Assembly: GCA_000620185.1 (NCBI GenBank)
Contig: KK211088.1
Location: 140,498 to 204,497 of the forward strand
Length of the DNA stretch: 64,000 nt
Direction of reading: 5' to 3'
Source of the DNA: Geodermatophilaceae bacterium URHB0062
Lineage (GTDB): Bacteria > Actinomycetota > Actinomycetes > Mycobacteriales > Geodermatophilaceae
Position 1 is the first letter of the stretch, and each line of letters starts with the position of its first letter. The translations under genes were made by a program, and so were the position numbers. Positions 52,836-60,495 of the stretch are shown one piece after another. Below the pieces are notes generated by a model that saw only the letters and a program-made list of their open reading frames with translations, was not told the origin of the DNA and did not search any database.

Positions 52836-53111
52836 GAGGAGCCCGGCGAGGGCGCCGGCGGAGGGCGCGGACCCGCGCGGCGTCGTCCCCCGGCGCCGCG
52901 CCGCACTCCGCCCGATCGCGCTGATCGTGTGCTCCCCCGATGAAGTACTGCTGAGTGCACATAGTGGCGGATGTGACGCTTCGTTGCTAGCCCGTTACGC
53001 GTTTCGACTGGCGTGTCGGCCCGGCGTGTCGAGAAAAAGAAGCCGCCCTCAGCCGCCGCGCGGCAGGTGCCCGCCGCCGGGCGCCGGGATGAGCCGGACC
53101 GAGGGGCTCAC

Positions 53112-53117
53112 TACGGT
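53112..53117 (+). promoter_or_regulatory. -10 box of the alpha-hydroxy-acid oxidase gene (leaderless)
   Basis: TACGGT ends 7 nt before the GTG at 53125, fitting a leaderless start. Confidence 0.4.
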
Positions 53118-53124
53118 GCAACGC

Positions 53125-54411
53125 GTGAGCGCAGCAGCAGGCGCAGGTCGCCGCCGCCAGGACGAGGTCTACCGCGCCGGTGTCTACGGCCACCGTCCCC
53201 GCGTGCCCGTCACCTCCCGCGCACTCCAGGCGCGCGCGAAGCAGGCCCTGAACGCGCGCGCCTACGCCTACGTGGCGGGGGGCGCCGGCGACGAGGTCAC
53301 CCAGCGGTCCAACCGCACCGCCTTCGACAAGTGGGCCGTCGTCCCCCGGGTGCTGCGGGACGTCAGCAACCGCGACACCAGCGTGGAGCTGTTCGGCCGC
53401 ACGCTGCCCGGGCCCGTGCTGCTCGGTCCGGTGGGCGCCCTCGAGCTCGTGCACCGCGAGGCCGATCTCGCGGTCGCCCGGGCGGCGGCCGCCGAGGCGG
53501 TGCCGATGGTCTTCTCCAACCAGGCCTCGGTGTCGATGGAGGAGTGCGCCGCGGTCATGGGGGACTCGCCGCGGTGGTTCCAGCTGTACTGGTCGACGTC
53601 CGACGAGCTGGTCGAGAGCCTGATCAGCCGCGCCGAGAAGGCCGGCTGCGACGCGCTCGTGGTCACGCTGGACACCACGATGCTCGGCTGGCGCCCGCGC
53701 GACCTGGACCTCGGCCACCTGCCCTTCGCCCTGGGCAAGGGAATCGCGCAGTACACGTCGGACCCGGTCTTCCGGCGGCTCGTGGAGGAGCGCGCGGCGG
53801 CCGCCGGGGCGCCGCGGGATCCGCAGCCCCGACCCACACTGTCGGCCGTCCGTGCGCTGGTGGGGATGGCGCGGGCGTGGCCGGGTTCGCTGACCGACAA
53901 CCTGCGCTCCCCGCTGCCCCGCGCGGCCGTCGAGACGTTCCTGTCGATCTACTCCCGGCCCTCGATCACCTGGGCGGACCTCGCCTGGTTGCGGTCGCGC
54001 ACGCGCCTGCCGATCGTGCTCAAGGGGGTGCTGCACCCCGACGACGCCCGGCGCGCGCTGGACGAGGGCGTCGACGGCCTCGTCGTCAGCACCCACGGCG
54101 GGCGGCAGGTGGACCGCTCGATCTCCGCCCTCGACGCGCTGCCCGGTGTCGTCAACGCCGTCTTCGACCGGGCACCGGTGCTGCTGGACAGCGGCGTGCG
54201 GAGCGGGGCCGACGTCTTCACCGCCGTGGCGCTGGGTGCCCGCGCGGTGCTGCTCGGCCGGCCGTTCGCGTGGGGGCTGGCGCTGGACGGCGAGCGCGGG
54301 GTGCGGCAGGTCGTCTCTGACGTGCTCGGCGAGTTCGACCTGACGCTCGGACTCACCGGTCACACCGCGATCGACCAGCTCTCTCCCGAGGTGCTCACCC
54401 GCGTCGGCTGA
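53125..54411 (+). CDS. FMN-dependent alpha-hydroxy-acid oxidizing protein (lactate 2-monooxygenase-like)
   Basis: A 428-aa flavoenzyme. It is closest in pattern to lactate 2-monooxygenase: [60 protein letters not shown] and TDPVFRRL-like sequence with a family insertion. The catalytic His lies in [10 protein letters not shown], and [32 protein letters not shown] binds FMN phosphate. It oxidises L-lactate or a related acid. The GTG at 53125 is favoured by the -10 box; ATG 53089 is an alternative. It stands alone. Confidence 0.88.
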   Translation: MSAAAGAGRRRQDEVYRAGVYGHRPRVPVTSRALQARAKQALNARAYAYVAGGAGDEVTQRSNRTAFDKWAVVPRVLRDVSNRDTSVELFGRTLPGPVLLGPVGALELVHREADLAVARAAAAEAVPMVFSNQASVSMEECAAVMGDSPRWFQLYWSTSDELVESLISRAEKAGCDALVVTLDTTMLGWRPRDLDLGHLPFALGKGIAQYTSDPVFRRLVEERAAAAGAPRDPQPRPTLSAVRALVGMARAWPGSLTDNLRSPLPRAAVETFLSIYSRPSITWADLAWLRSRTRLPIVLKGVLHPDDARRALDEGVDGLVVSTHGGRQVDRSISALDALPGVVNAVFDRAPVLLDSGVRSGADVFTAVALGARAVLLGRPFAWGLALDGERGVRQVVSDVLGEFDLTLGLTGHTAIDQLSPEVLTRVG

Positions 54412-54451
54412 GGCCGAGCCGACTTCTGTGCCGGGAGGTCGCAGGCGGGAA

Positions 54452-54487
54452 CGGCGTGTCGCGGCGAGGGAACGCAGGGACACGCCG
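54452..54487. terminator. Hairpin after the flavoenzyme gene
   Basis: CGGCGTGTC (54452-54460) pairs with GACACGCCG (54479-54487), between convergent genes. A second small dyad, CTATCCA-TCGC-TGGATAG, lies at 54558-54575 nearer the DUF4032 gene. Confidence 0.55.
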
Positions 54488-54627
54488 GGCTCGGGTTGAC
54501 GCCGGAATGTGACCTGGCGCACAGTGTCTGCGGGGCGGGAGAGCCGGCAGAGAGTGGCTATCCATCGCTGGATAGACCGACCAACGCGGCCAGACCGTCA
54601 GGCCCGGCCTCCCGCCCCCACCACTCC

Positions 54628-55881
54628 TCAGCGGCAGCCGTCAGCCGCGGTCGGCTGTTTCAGCCGGCTCCCGATCGAGGGGACGCCGGGCTCGCGGGTC
54701 GTCTCCCCCAGCACCGTGTCGAAGTAGGACCGTGCGGCCGTCGTCGTCCCGACGTCCTCCCCCTCGATCTCCGACAGGAACCAGCGGTGCTCGAGGATCT
54801 CGTGGAAGACCTCGGCCGGCGCGAGCCGGCCGAGCAGGTGGGCCGGGATGGCGTCGACCACGGGCTGGTAGACCTCCGCGACCCAGCGGTGGCCCGCCAC
54901 CATGTCGGGGAGTTCGGCACCGTCGCGCTGCTCGAGCCACGCCCGGTAGCCGCGCAGGTCGTCGAGCAGCCGCCGGGCCTGGTTCTCCTGCACCTCGAGC
55001 CCGGACAGCCGGAACAGCTCGCGACGGTGGGCGTCGGGCCCGGCGACCTGGGTGCGCACACGTACGACCGCTTGGGCGCCCGACGTGACCAGCTCGATCT
55101 CCTGCACGTCGAAGCCGAGGTCGCTGAGCCGCTGCACCCGGCCGGTCACGCCTGAGGCGTGGTCGTCCAGGACGACCTCCTCACGGGTGAGCTCGGTCCA
55201 GAGCGCGTCGTACTTCGGGCGGATGCCCACGGCCAGCTGGACCGCGTCGACGTCCGCCGGGAGCAGACCCGCGGCCTCGAGGTCCAGCAGCTCGGCGGCG
55301 ACGCGGCCGATCGCGATGTCGACGTCCCGCAGGCGCTGGTCCGGCGACAGCGAGGCGTGCCGTTCGGCGGTCTGCGCGTCCACGACGTATGCCGCGACGG
55401 TTCCGGCGTCGGGGAGGAAGAGCGCGTTGGACAGCGAGCAGTCACCCCAGAAGACGCCGTCCAGGTGCAACCGGACGAGCAGCGCGACGAGCGTGTCGAT
55501 GAGCTGCTCGGCGGAGACGTCGCCGCGTGGGGTCGAGAAGAGGTGGCGGTAGGAGACCGAGTAGTCGAGATAGCGGGTGATCAGGATCGCCGGCTGGTCG
55601 CCGGGGCGGTCGACGCAGATGCCGAGGACCCCGACGGTGGGCAGGCCGTCGGCACCGAAGTCCGCCAGCAGGGCGTACTCCTTGCGCGCGAGCGGTTCGA
55701 CGATCTCCTTGAGCGCGTAGATGGTGCCCTCGAGCGCGACGTACCGGACGACGTGCCGGGAGATCCGCCGCTGCGGGACGTCCGCGAGGACGTCGTCCGG
55801 CCAGGTGGCCAGCGGCCGGTCCCACGGCAACGCGAGCAGGCCGGCCGCCTCGGTGGCGGGCGGGCGGAAGACGAAACGCAC
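54628..55881 (-). CDS. DUF4032 protein 1
   Basis: A 417-aa protein matching the actinobacterial DUF4032 family. The N-terminal half is kinase-like: ISRHVVRYVALEGTIYALKEI carries a plausible beta3 lysine, GVFWGDCSLSNALF the catalytic-loop equivalent and AYVVDAQTAERH the DFG-like position. The C-terminal half is the family-specific helical domain. Activity is not established. The start has GGAG 5 nt upstream. It is a paralogue of the next gene, from which it is separated by 119 nt with a small palindrome (CGTCATGACG, 55967-55976). Confidence 0.85.
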   Translation of the reverse strand: MRFVFRPPATEAAGLLALPWDRPLATWPDDVLADVPQRRISRHVVRYVALEGTIYALKEIVEPLARKEYALLADFGADGLPTVGVLGICVDRPGDQPAILITRYLDYSVSYRHLFSTPRGDVSAEQLIDTLVALLVRLHLDGVFWGDCSLSNALFLPDAGTVAAYVVDAQTAERHASLSPDQRLRDVDIAIGRVAAELLDLEAAGLLPADVDAVQLAVGIRPKYDALWTELTREEVVLDDHASGVTGRVQRLSDLGFDVQEIELVTSGAQAVVRVRTQVAGPDAHRRELFRLSGLEVQENQARRLLDDLRGYRAWLEQRDGAELPDMVAGHRWVAEVYQPVVDAIPAHLLGRLAPAEVFHEILEHRWFLSEIEGEDVGTTTAARSYFDTVLGETTREPGVPSIGSRLKQPTAADGCR

Positions 55882-56000
55882 GGGGACTCCGGAGGAACGA
55901 GGTGGGTGGGACCTCTTTCATCGTCCCCGGGGAATGTGTCCTCGAGTTGTCTTACGCCGGGCGAGTCGTCATGACGTCTGTCTCGTTCCGGTCCCCGGCG

Positions 56001-57233
56001 TCACAACAGCCCCACCGTCGCCGAGGGGGTCGTCATCTCCTTGGGCGTCCGCGGCAGGACGGTCTCGAAGTACGAGCGCGCGGCCGCCGTCGTCCCGACG
56101 TCCCGGCCGGCCTTCTCCGAGAGGAACCACCGGTGCTCGAGGATCTCGTGGAACATCTCCGCCGGCGCGAGCCGGCCGATGAGGTCGACGGGGACGGCGT
56201 CGATGATCGGCTGGTACACCTCGGTCACCCAGCGGTGGCCCGCCACCGTCTCGGGCACGGTCCGGCCGGCGCGCTGCTCCAGGTAGGCGCGGAAGCTGCG
56301 CAGGTCGTTGAGCAGCCGGCGGGCCTGCTGCTCCCCCACCTCCAGCCCGGTGAGCCGGAAGAACTCCCGCCGGTGCTGGCCGGTCTCCGCGACGCGGGTC
56401 TTGATCCGCAGCTTCACGCCGCCGTCCGGGATGGAGATCAGCTCCACCTCCTCGACGTCGAACCCGAGCTCGTTGAGCCGCTGCAACCGCTCGGCGATGC
56501 GGTAGCGCTGCTCCTCGGGCTTGATGACCTCCTCGCGGGTGACCTCCTCCCACAGCGCGGCGTACCGGTCGGGCAGGCAGGTGGCCATCTCGATCGGGTC
56601 GATGTCGTCGGGCAGCAGACCGCCGGTCTCGAGGTCCATCAGCTCGGCGGCCACGCGCTCGGTGGCCAGCTCGACGTCGTACGAGCGCTGCCCGGGCGAG
56701 AGTCTGACGTGCCGCTCAACGGTCTCGGCGTCGACCAGGTAGGCGGAGACGGAGCCGGCGTCCGGCCGGAAGAGCGTGTTCGACAGCGAGCAGTCGCCCC
56801 AGAAGATGCCGGCCAGGTGCAGGCGCACCAGCAGTTCGACGAGGGTGTCGATCAGCCGCTCGGCGGAGTGGTCGGCCCGCCGGCTGGAGAACAGGTACCG
56901 GTAGGACATCGAGTACTCGAGGTAGCGCGTGACCAGGATGGCCGGCAGGTCGTCCGGCCGGTCCACGCAGATGCCCAGCACCGAGACCGTCGGCAGGCCC
57001 TCTTCCTCGAAATCGGTGAGCAGCGCGTACTCGTGCCGGGCCAGGCGCTCGTCGATCTCCTTGAGCGCGTAGACGGTGCCGTCGGACGTGACGAAGCGGA
57101 CGACGTGCCGCGAGATCCCCCGCTGCGGGACCTCGAGCAGGTGCTCGTCGTCCCACTCCTCGAGGGGCTGGTCCCACGGGAGGACGAGCAACCCGGCGGC
57201 CTCGTCGGCGGGCGGGCGGAAGAGGAACCGCAT
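56001..57233 (-). CDS. DUF4032 protein 2
   Basis: A 410-aa paralogue of the preceding gene product, alike in order and motifs (GISRHVVRFVTSDGTVYALKEI, GIFWGDCSLSNTLF, AYLVDAETVERH, FHEILEHRWFLSE) and clearly similar along its full length. It probably arose by tandem duplication. The function is unknown; the kinase-like features suggest nucleotide binding. GGAG lies 7 nt before the ATG. Confidence 0.85.
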   Translation of the reverse strand: MRFLFRPPADEAAGLLVLPWDQPLEEWDDEHLLEVPQRGISRHVVRFVTSDGTVYALKEIDERLARHEYALLTDFEEEGLPTVSVLGICVDRPDDLPAILVTRYLEYSMSYRYLFSSRRADHSAERLIDTLVELLVRLHLAGIFWGDCSLSNTLFRPDAGSVSAYLVDAETVERHVRLSPGQRSYDVELATERVAAELMDLETGGLLPDDIDPIEMATCLPDRYAALWEEVTREEVIKPEEQRYRIAERLQRLNELGFDVEEVELISIPDGGVKLRIKTRVAETGQHRREFFRLTGLEVGEQQARRLLNDLRSFRAYLEQRAGRTVPETVAGHRWVTEVYQPIIDAVPVDLIGRLAPAEMFHEILEHRWFLSEKAGRDVGTTAAARSYFETVLPRTPKEMTTPSATVGLL

Positions 57234-57341
57234 CGGTGCACTCCGGTGGTCGACCTGTCGCTGGACAACTCTGTCACCCGGGGGACGGCGCCGCGGCGGC
57301 GCTCGGGTGCTCCAGGGGTGTTCGGGACGGTCCGGGAACGA

Positions 57342-57379
57342 ATCTGCCGCGCCTCCCCCGTCGGGGCTGCGCGGCAGAT
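57342..57379 (-). terminator. Terminator of tRNA-Arg(ACG)
   Basis: ATCTGCCGCGC (57342-57352) pairs perfectly with GCGCGGCAGAT (57369-57379). It lies 18 nt after the tRNA 3' end. The rest of 57234-57397 holds nothing else recognised. Confidence 0.75.
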
Positions 57380-57397
57380 CGGTGTCTCAACCAGACG

Positions 57398-57470
57398 TGC
57401 ACCCGAAGGGATTCGAACCCCTAACCTTCTGATCCGTAGTCAGATGCTCTATCCGTTGAGCTACGGGTGC
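57398..57470 (-). tRNA. tRNA-Arg (ACG)
   Basis: The acceptor stem GCACCCG/CGGGTGC, D-arm AGCTCAACGGATAGAGCAT, anticodon stem TCTGA/TCAGA with anticodon ACG and T-arm AGGGGTTCGAATCCCTT are all present. It is 73 nt. A34 should be edited to inosine by TadA (36617-37081). Confidence 0.97.
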
Positions 57471-57491
57471 GTGGTGTTCAGTTGTCGTACG

Positions 57492-57580
57492 CGGAGGCTC
57501 CGGGATTTGAACCCGGGATGGGGATTAACCCAAACCGCATTAGCAGTGCGGCGCCATAGACCGGACTAGGCGAAGCCTCC
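57492..57580 (-). tRNA. tRNA-Ser (GCT)
   Basis: The acceptor stem GGAGGCT/AGCCTCC, anticodon loop CTGCTAA with anticodon GCT, long variable arm and T-arm CCGGGTTCAAATCCCGG are present. It is 89 nt. It is the third serine tRNA of the window and lies 21 nt upstream of tRNA-Arg on the same strand, probably in one transcript. Confidence 0.97.
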
Positions 57581-57672
57581 CGGGGTCCGAGTCACCTCGT
57601 AACCACCGAGGAGAGAGACTACCAGCGCCGCCGTCAGGCGTTCGACGGGGGCCGGGGTGCCACGACCCCCCA

Positions 57673-57729
57673 CGAGATCTGCACACTCGTGGCCATCGGG
57701 GCCCGATCGCCACGAGTGTGCAGATCTCG
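57673..57729. repeat. Family B inverted repeat, copy 2
   Basis: Two perfectly complementary 21-nt arms (57673-57693 and 57709-57729, sharing CGAGATCTGCACACTCG) around a 15-nt loop, 5 nt after the MFS stop. It could terminate the MFS transcript. The related copy lies at 12701-12757. Confidence 0.85.
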
Positions 57730-57734
57730 CGCGG

Positions 57735-58961
57735 TCAGGCGGCGACGGGCTGCCGGTCGGTGGGGACGGCGATCCGCGGACGGCGGCCGGGCACGAGCGT
57801 GACCGCGACCGCGACCGCCGCACCCGCGGCGGCGAGCACCAGGCTGCCGCTCACGCCCGCCGGCCCCTCGATCAGGGCACCGCCGACGGCGGCGCCCACG
57901 GCGGAGGCGCCGAATGCGATCGTCGACAGCCAGGTGAACGCCTCGGTCGTGGCGTGCGCGGGAGCGATCGAGCCGACCAGCGAGCTCTGCACGGTGAGGG
58001 TCGGCGCGATCGCCGTCCCGCCGAGGAAGAGCAGCAGGCCCAGCACCCACGGGCTGGTGATCGCGGCCAGCGGCACCAGGCCGATCGTCACGCCGAGCAG
58101 ACCCCAGCGGTACTGCCGCGGCAGCGAGGCACTGACGACCCGGGCACCGAACCAGAGCCCACCGGCGACCGAACCCAGCGACCACACCGCCAGCAGGACG
58201 CCGGACAGGCCGGGCGATCCGGCGGCGTCGGCGAACGCCGGGATCGCGACCTCGAGCCCGCCGAAACCGAGCATCAGGGCCGAGCCGCTGAGCAGGATCC
58301 GCGGCATGCCGGGAGCGAGCACGGTGGTCAGGACGCCGGTGCGAGGACCCTCGGCGGGCACCCACGCCCGCATCGCACCCGACATGGCGATCCCGAGGGC
58401 GCCGACGATCGCCAGCGCACCGGCGACGGCCACGGCCACCGCGGGGGTGGCGAACACGGTCAGTGCGGCGACCGCGGTCGGGCCGGCCACGAACACCAGC
58501 TCGGTCACGGTGGCGTCGAGGGCGTACGCGGTGGGCCGGACGCGCGGGTCGACCCGCGACCACAGCGCCCGCACCGTGCCGGACACCAGCGGGGTCGTGG
58601 CACCGGCCGCGGCCGACGCGGCGATCACGACGGGGGTCGCCGCACCGCCGAGGACGGCGACGACGAGGGCGAGCAGCATGAGCGGATAGAGGGCCGCCTC
58701 GGCGAACAGGACGAGCCGGGGTCCGCGGCGATCGGCCAGCCGGCCGAGCACGGGAGCCATGACCGCCATGGCGATGCCGAGGGTCGCCGAGGTCGCGCCG
58801 GCGACGGCATAGGAACCGGTCTGCTGCTGCACCATGAGCAGCAGCGCCAGCGGCACCATGGCCGACGGGAGGCGGCCGGCGAAGCCGGAGATCAGGAGCA
58901 CCGGGGCGGAGGGAAGCCGCCAGACGGTGAGGTACGCACGCAAAGCTGGAACTCGTTTCAC
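57735..58961 (-). CDS. MFS transporter
   Basis: A 408-aa protein with about 12 hydrophobic helices and the MFS motif PVLGRLADRRGPRLVLFAE. It resembles actinobacterial exporters related to sugar or drug efflux; the substrate is unknown. The GTG at 58961 precedes KRVPALRAYLTVWRLPSAPVLL; a TTG at 58991 would lie inside the operator dyad and is less likely. A TACCGT -10 box lies next to the dyad. It is divergent from the CGNR gene. Confidence 0.83.
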   Translation of the reverse strand: MKRVPALRAYLTVWRLPSAPVLLISGFAGRLPSAMVPLALLLMVQQQTGSYAVAGATSATLGIAMAVMAPVLGRLADRRGPRLVLFAEAALYPLMLLALVVAVLGGAATPVVIAASAAAGATTPLVSGTVRALWSRVDPRVRPTAYALDATVTELVFVAGPTAVAALTVFATPAVAVAVAGALAIVGALGIAMSGAMRAWVPAEGPRTGVLTTVLAPGMPRILLSGSALMLGFGGLEVAIPAFADAAGSPGLSGVLLAVWSLGSVAGGLWFGARVVSASLPRQYRWGLLGVTIGLVPLAAITSPWVLGLLLFLGGTAIAPTLTVQSSLVGSIAPAHATTEAFTWLSTIAFGASAVGAAVGGALIEGPAGVSGSLVLAAAGAAVAVAVTLVPGRRPRIAVPTDRQPVAA

Positions 58962-58979
58962 ACTTGCAGGAACGGAACG

Positions 58980-59009
58980 GTAGGGGGTCAAACGTCGTTG
59001 ACCCCCTAC
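58980..59009. promoter_or_regulatory. Palindromic operator between MFS and CGNR genes
   Basis: GTAGGGGGTCAA and TTGACCCCCTAC form 12-bp perfect arms around ACGTCG. The dyad abuts the MFS -10 box (TACCGT, 58982-58977 on the minus strand) and its right arm contains TTGACC, which could be the -35 of the CGNR promoter (TAGCAT at 59023-59028). A dimeric regulator bound here could control both genes. Confidence 0.65.
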
Positions 59010-59047
59010 GTAATCCCGAGGTTAGCATCGGAGCAGTAGGGACTGAC

Positions 59048-59578
59048 ATGAACTACGACACCTACGGGTCAAGTGCCGTCGAATTGGCCATCGACCTGGC
59101 CAACGCCGAACTTGACACCTCGGACTCAGTCGTGGCGTTCCTCACAGCCCATGGCGAGTGGTTCTCGCCCGACACGTCCCTGCAGCTCTCTGCCCGCGAG
59201 ACCGCGCAGGTGGTGTCGACGGCACGGCTCGTCCGCGACGTGGCACTGGCGCAGACCCAGGACGACGTCCTGGCCGGGCTCAACGAGCTACTGGCCCTGG
59301 CGCGGCCGCGCCCCTACGCCACCGACCACGACGGCGAGCTCCACCTGCACTACGCACGTCCCGACGCCCCGGCCGTCGAGCAGCTGACGACGACGGTCGC
59401 GATGGGCCTCTCGCAGGTCGTCGTCCAGCACGGCTGGCAGCGCCTGGGCGTGTGCTCGGCCGAGGGCTGCGACGACGTCTACGTCGACACTTCGCGCAAC
59501 GCCAGCCGCCGCTACTGCTCCAACACCTGCGCCAGCCGCTCCACGGTCGCGGCCTACCGCGCCCGCCAGAAGGCGTGA
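59048..59578 (+). CDS. CGNR zinc-finger regulator
   Basis: A 176-aa protein of the ABATE/CGNR family. The N-terminal helical domain spans about 1-120; the C-terminal zinc finger uses Cys136, Cys141, Cys157 and Cys161 in VCSAEGCDDVYVDTSRNASRRYC-SNTC form, with the CGNR signature changed to CASR. Such proteins are predicted stress-linked DNA-binding regulators. AGGGA precedes the ATG. It is divergent from an MFS gene across a large dyad, which it may bind. Confidence 0.88.
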   Translation: MNYDTYGSSAVELAIDLANAELDTSDSVVAFLTAHGEWFSPDTSLQLSARETAQVVSTARLVRDVALAQTQDDVLAGLNELLALARPRPYATDHDGELHLHYARPDAPAVEQLTTTVAMGLSQVVVQHGWQRLGVCSAEGCDDVYVDTSRNASRRYCSNTCASRSTVAAYRARQKA

Positions 59579-59582
59579 CCGG

Positions 59583-60332
59583 TCAGCCGGCCCGCACCGG
59601 ATCGGCCTCCGCGACCCCGCCCCCGACCACGGCCCCGGCCTGAGCCCGGATCAGCACGCGCAGGAGCAGCGTCAGGCCGGCCATCTCCAGGAACTCCTCG
59701 ACAGAGGTCTCCAGGATGTAGGGCACCGAGGCCTCCGTGTAGCCGTGATCGAGGATCAGGCCGCCCACCAGTTCCAGGCCCAGCGCCCCGAGCACGTACA
59801 CCACGGCCGCGAGCACCAGCCCACGCCGGACGGCGGCCGGGAGGGCGGCCGCGAACCGCAGGTAGTTGAGCGCGAAGACCACGAGGACCGGTATCGCGAC
59901 CACGACCCAGCCGAACGTGAACACCCCCTGGGCGTCGACCAGTACCGCCCCGACGGGGATCAGCAGGCGCTCGTGCACCTGCGCCATCTCGTCGAGGGAG
60001 AGGTAGGCCACGGCGAGGGCGAGGATCGCCCAGTGCCGGTGCCACCGGTTCCCGGCCGCCCGCGCCTGGACGGCGATGCCCCACAGCAGCAGGGCCGCGA
60101 CCAGCAGCATCCCGGAGGAGAGCCAGGAGGGCAGGTTGCCCTCGCCGTCGACGTCGAACAGCGGCAACAGCAGCGGGAACCCGGGGAAGACCGCCGGGCG
60201 GCCGGAGGCGAGATCCTCCGCCACGCCGGGCCGGAGCGCGAGGATGCGCAGCACCAGACTGACCAGGGTCACGACCGACACCGCGACGGCGACGCCGCGA
60301 ACCAGCCGCCGACCGTTCCCCGTGAGCAGCAC
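59583..60332 (-). CDS. Polytopic membrane protein of unknown function
   Basis: I do not recognise this 249-aa protein. It has about six membrane helices (about 14-34, 72-90, 100-118, 138-158, 170-195 and 215-232) with LSLDEMAQVHERL and YTEASVPYILETSVEEFLEM between them; the conserved acidic residues and histidine could bind a metal or quinone. GGGAGG lies before the GTG. Its promoter (TACCGT) overlaps a dyad at 60362-60381. The gene is convergent with the CGNR gene, 4 nt away. Confidence 0.7.
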   Translation of the reverse strand: MLLTGNGRRLVRGVAVAVSVVTLVSLVLRILALRPGVAEDLASGRPAVFPGFPLLLPLFDVDGEGNLPSWLSSGMLLVAALLLWGIAVQARAAGNRWHRHWAILALAVAYLSLDEMAQVHERLLIPVGAVLVDAQGVFTFGWVVVAIPVLVVFALNYLRFAAALPAAVRRGLVLAAVVYVLGALGLELVGGLILDHGYTEASVPYILETSVEEFLEMAGLTLLLRVLIRAQAGAVVGGGVAEADPVRAG

Positions 60333-60361
60333 GGCGACACCTCCCTGAACGTGGCCGCCGG

Positions 60362-60381
60362 GTTCCCGGCGGACCGGGAAC
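60362..60381. promoter_or_regulatory. Inverted repeat at the start site of the membrane-protein gene
   Basis: GTTCCCGG-CGGA-CCGGGAAC is a perfect 8-bp dyad. On the minus strand TACCGT (60385-60380) runs into it, so the transcription start should lie within the dyad. Confidence 0.4.
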
Positions 60382-60483
60382 GGTAGGGCGGAGCCGGTAG
60401 CGGTGGCATCACTCGCCCGGAGGAGCCTGCGGTCGGATCACCCGGACGGGGGCGTCTCCGGGCGTCGCACGGCGTCGGACCAC

Positions 60484-60489
60484 TAGCGT
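60484..60489 (+). promoter_or_regulatory. -10 box of the PAP2-kinase fusion gene (leaderless)
   Basis: TAGCGT ends 6 nt before the ATG at 60496; no Shine-Dalgarno sequence is present. Confidence 0.5.
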
Positions 60490-60495
60490 CGACGA

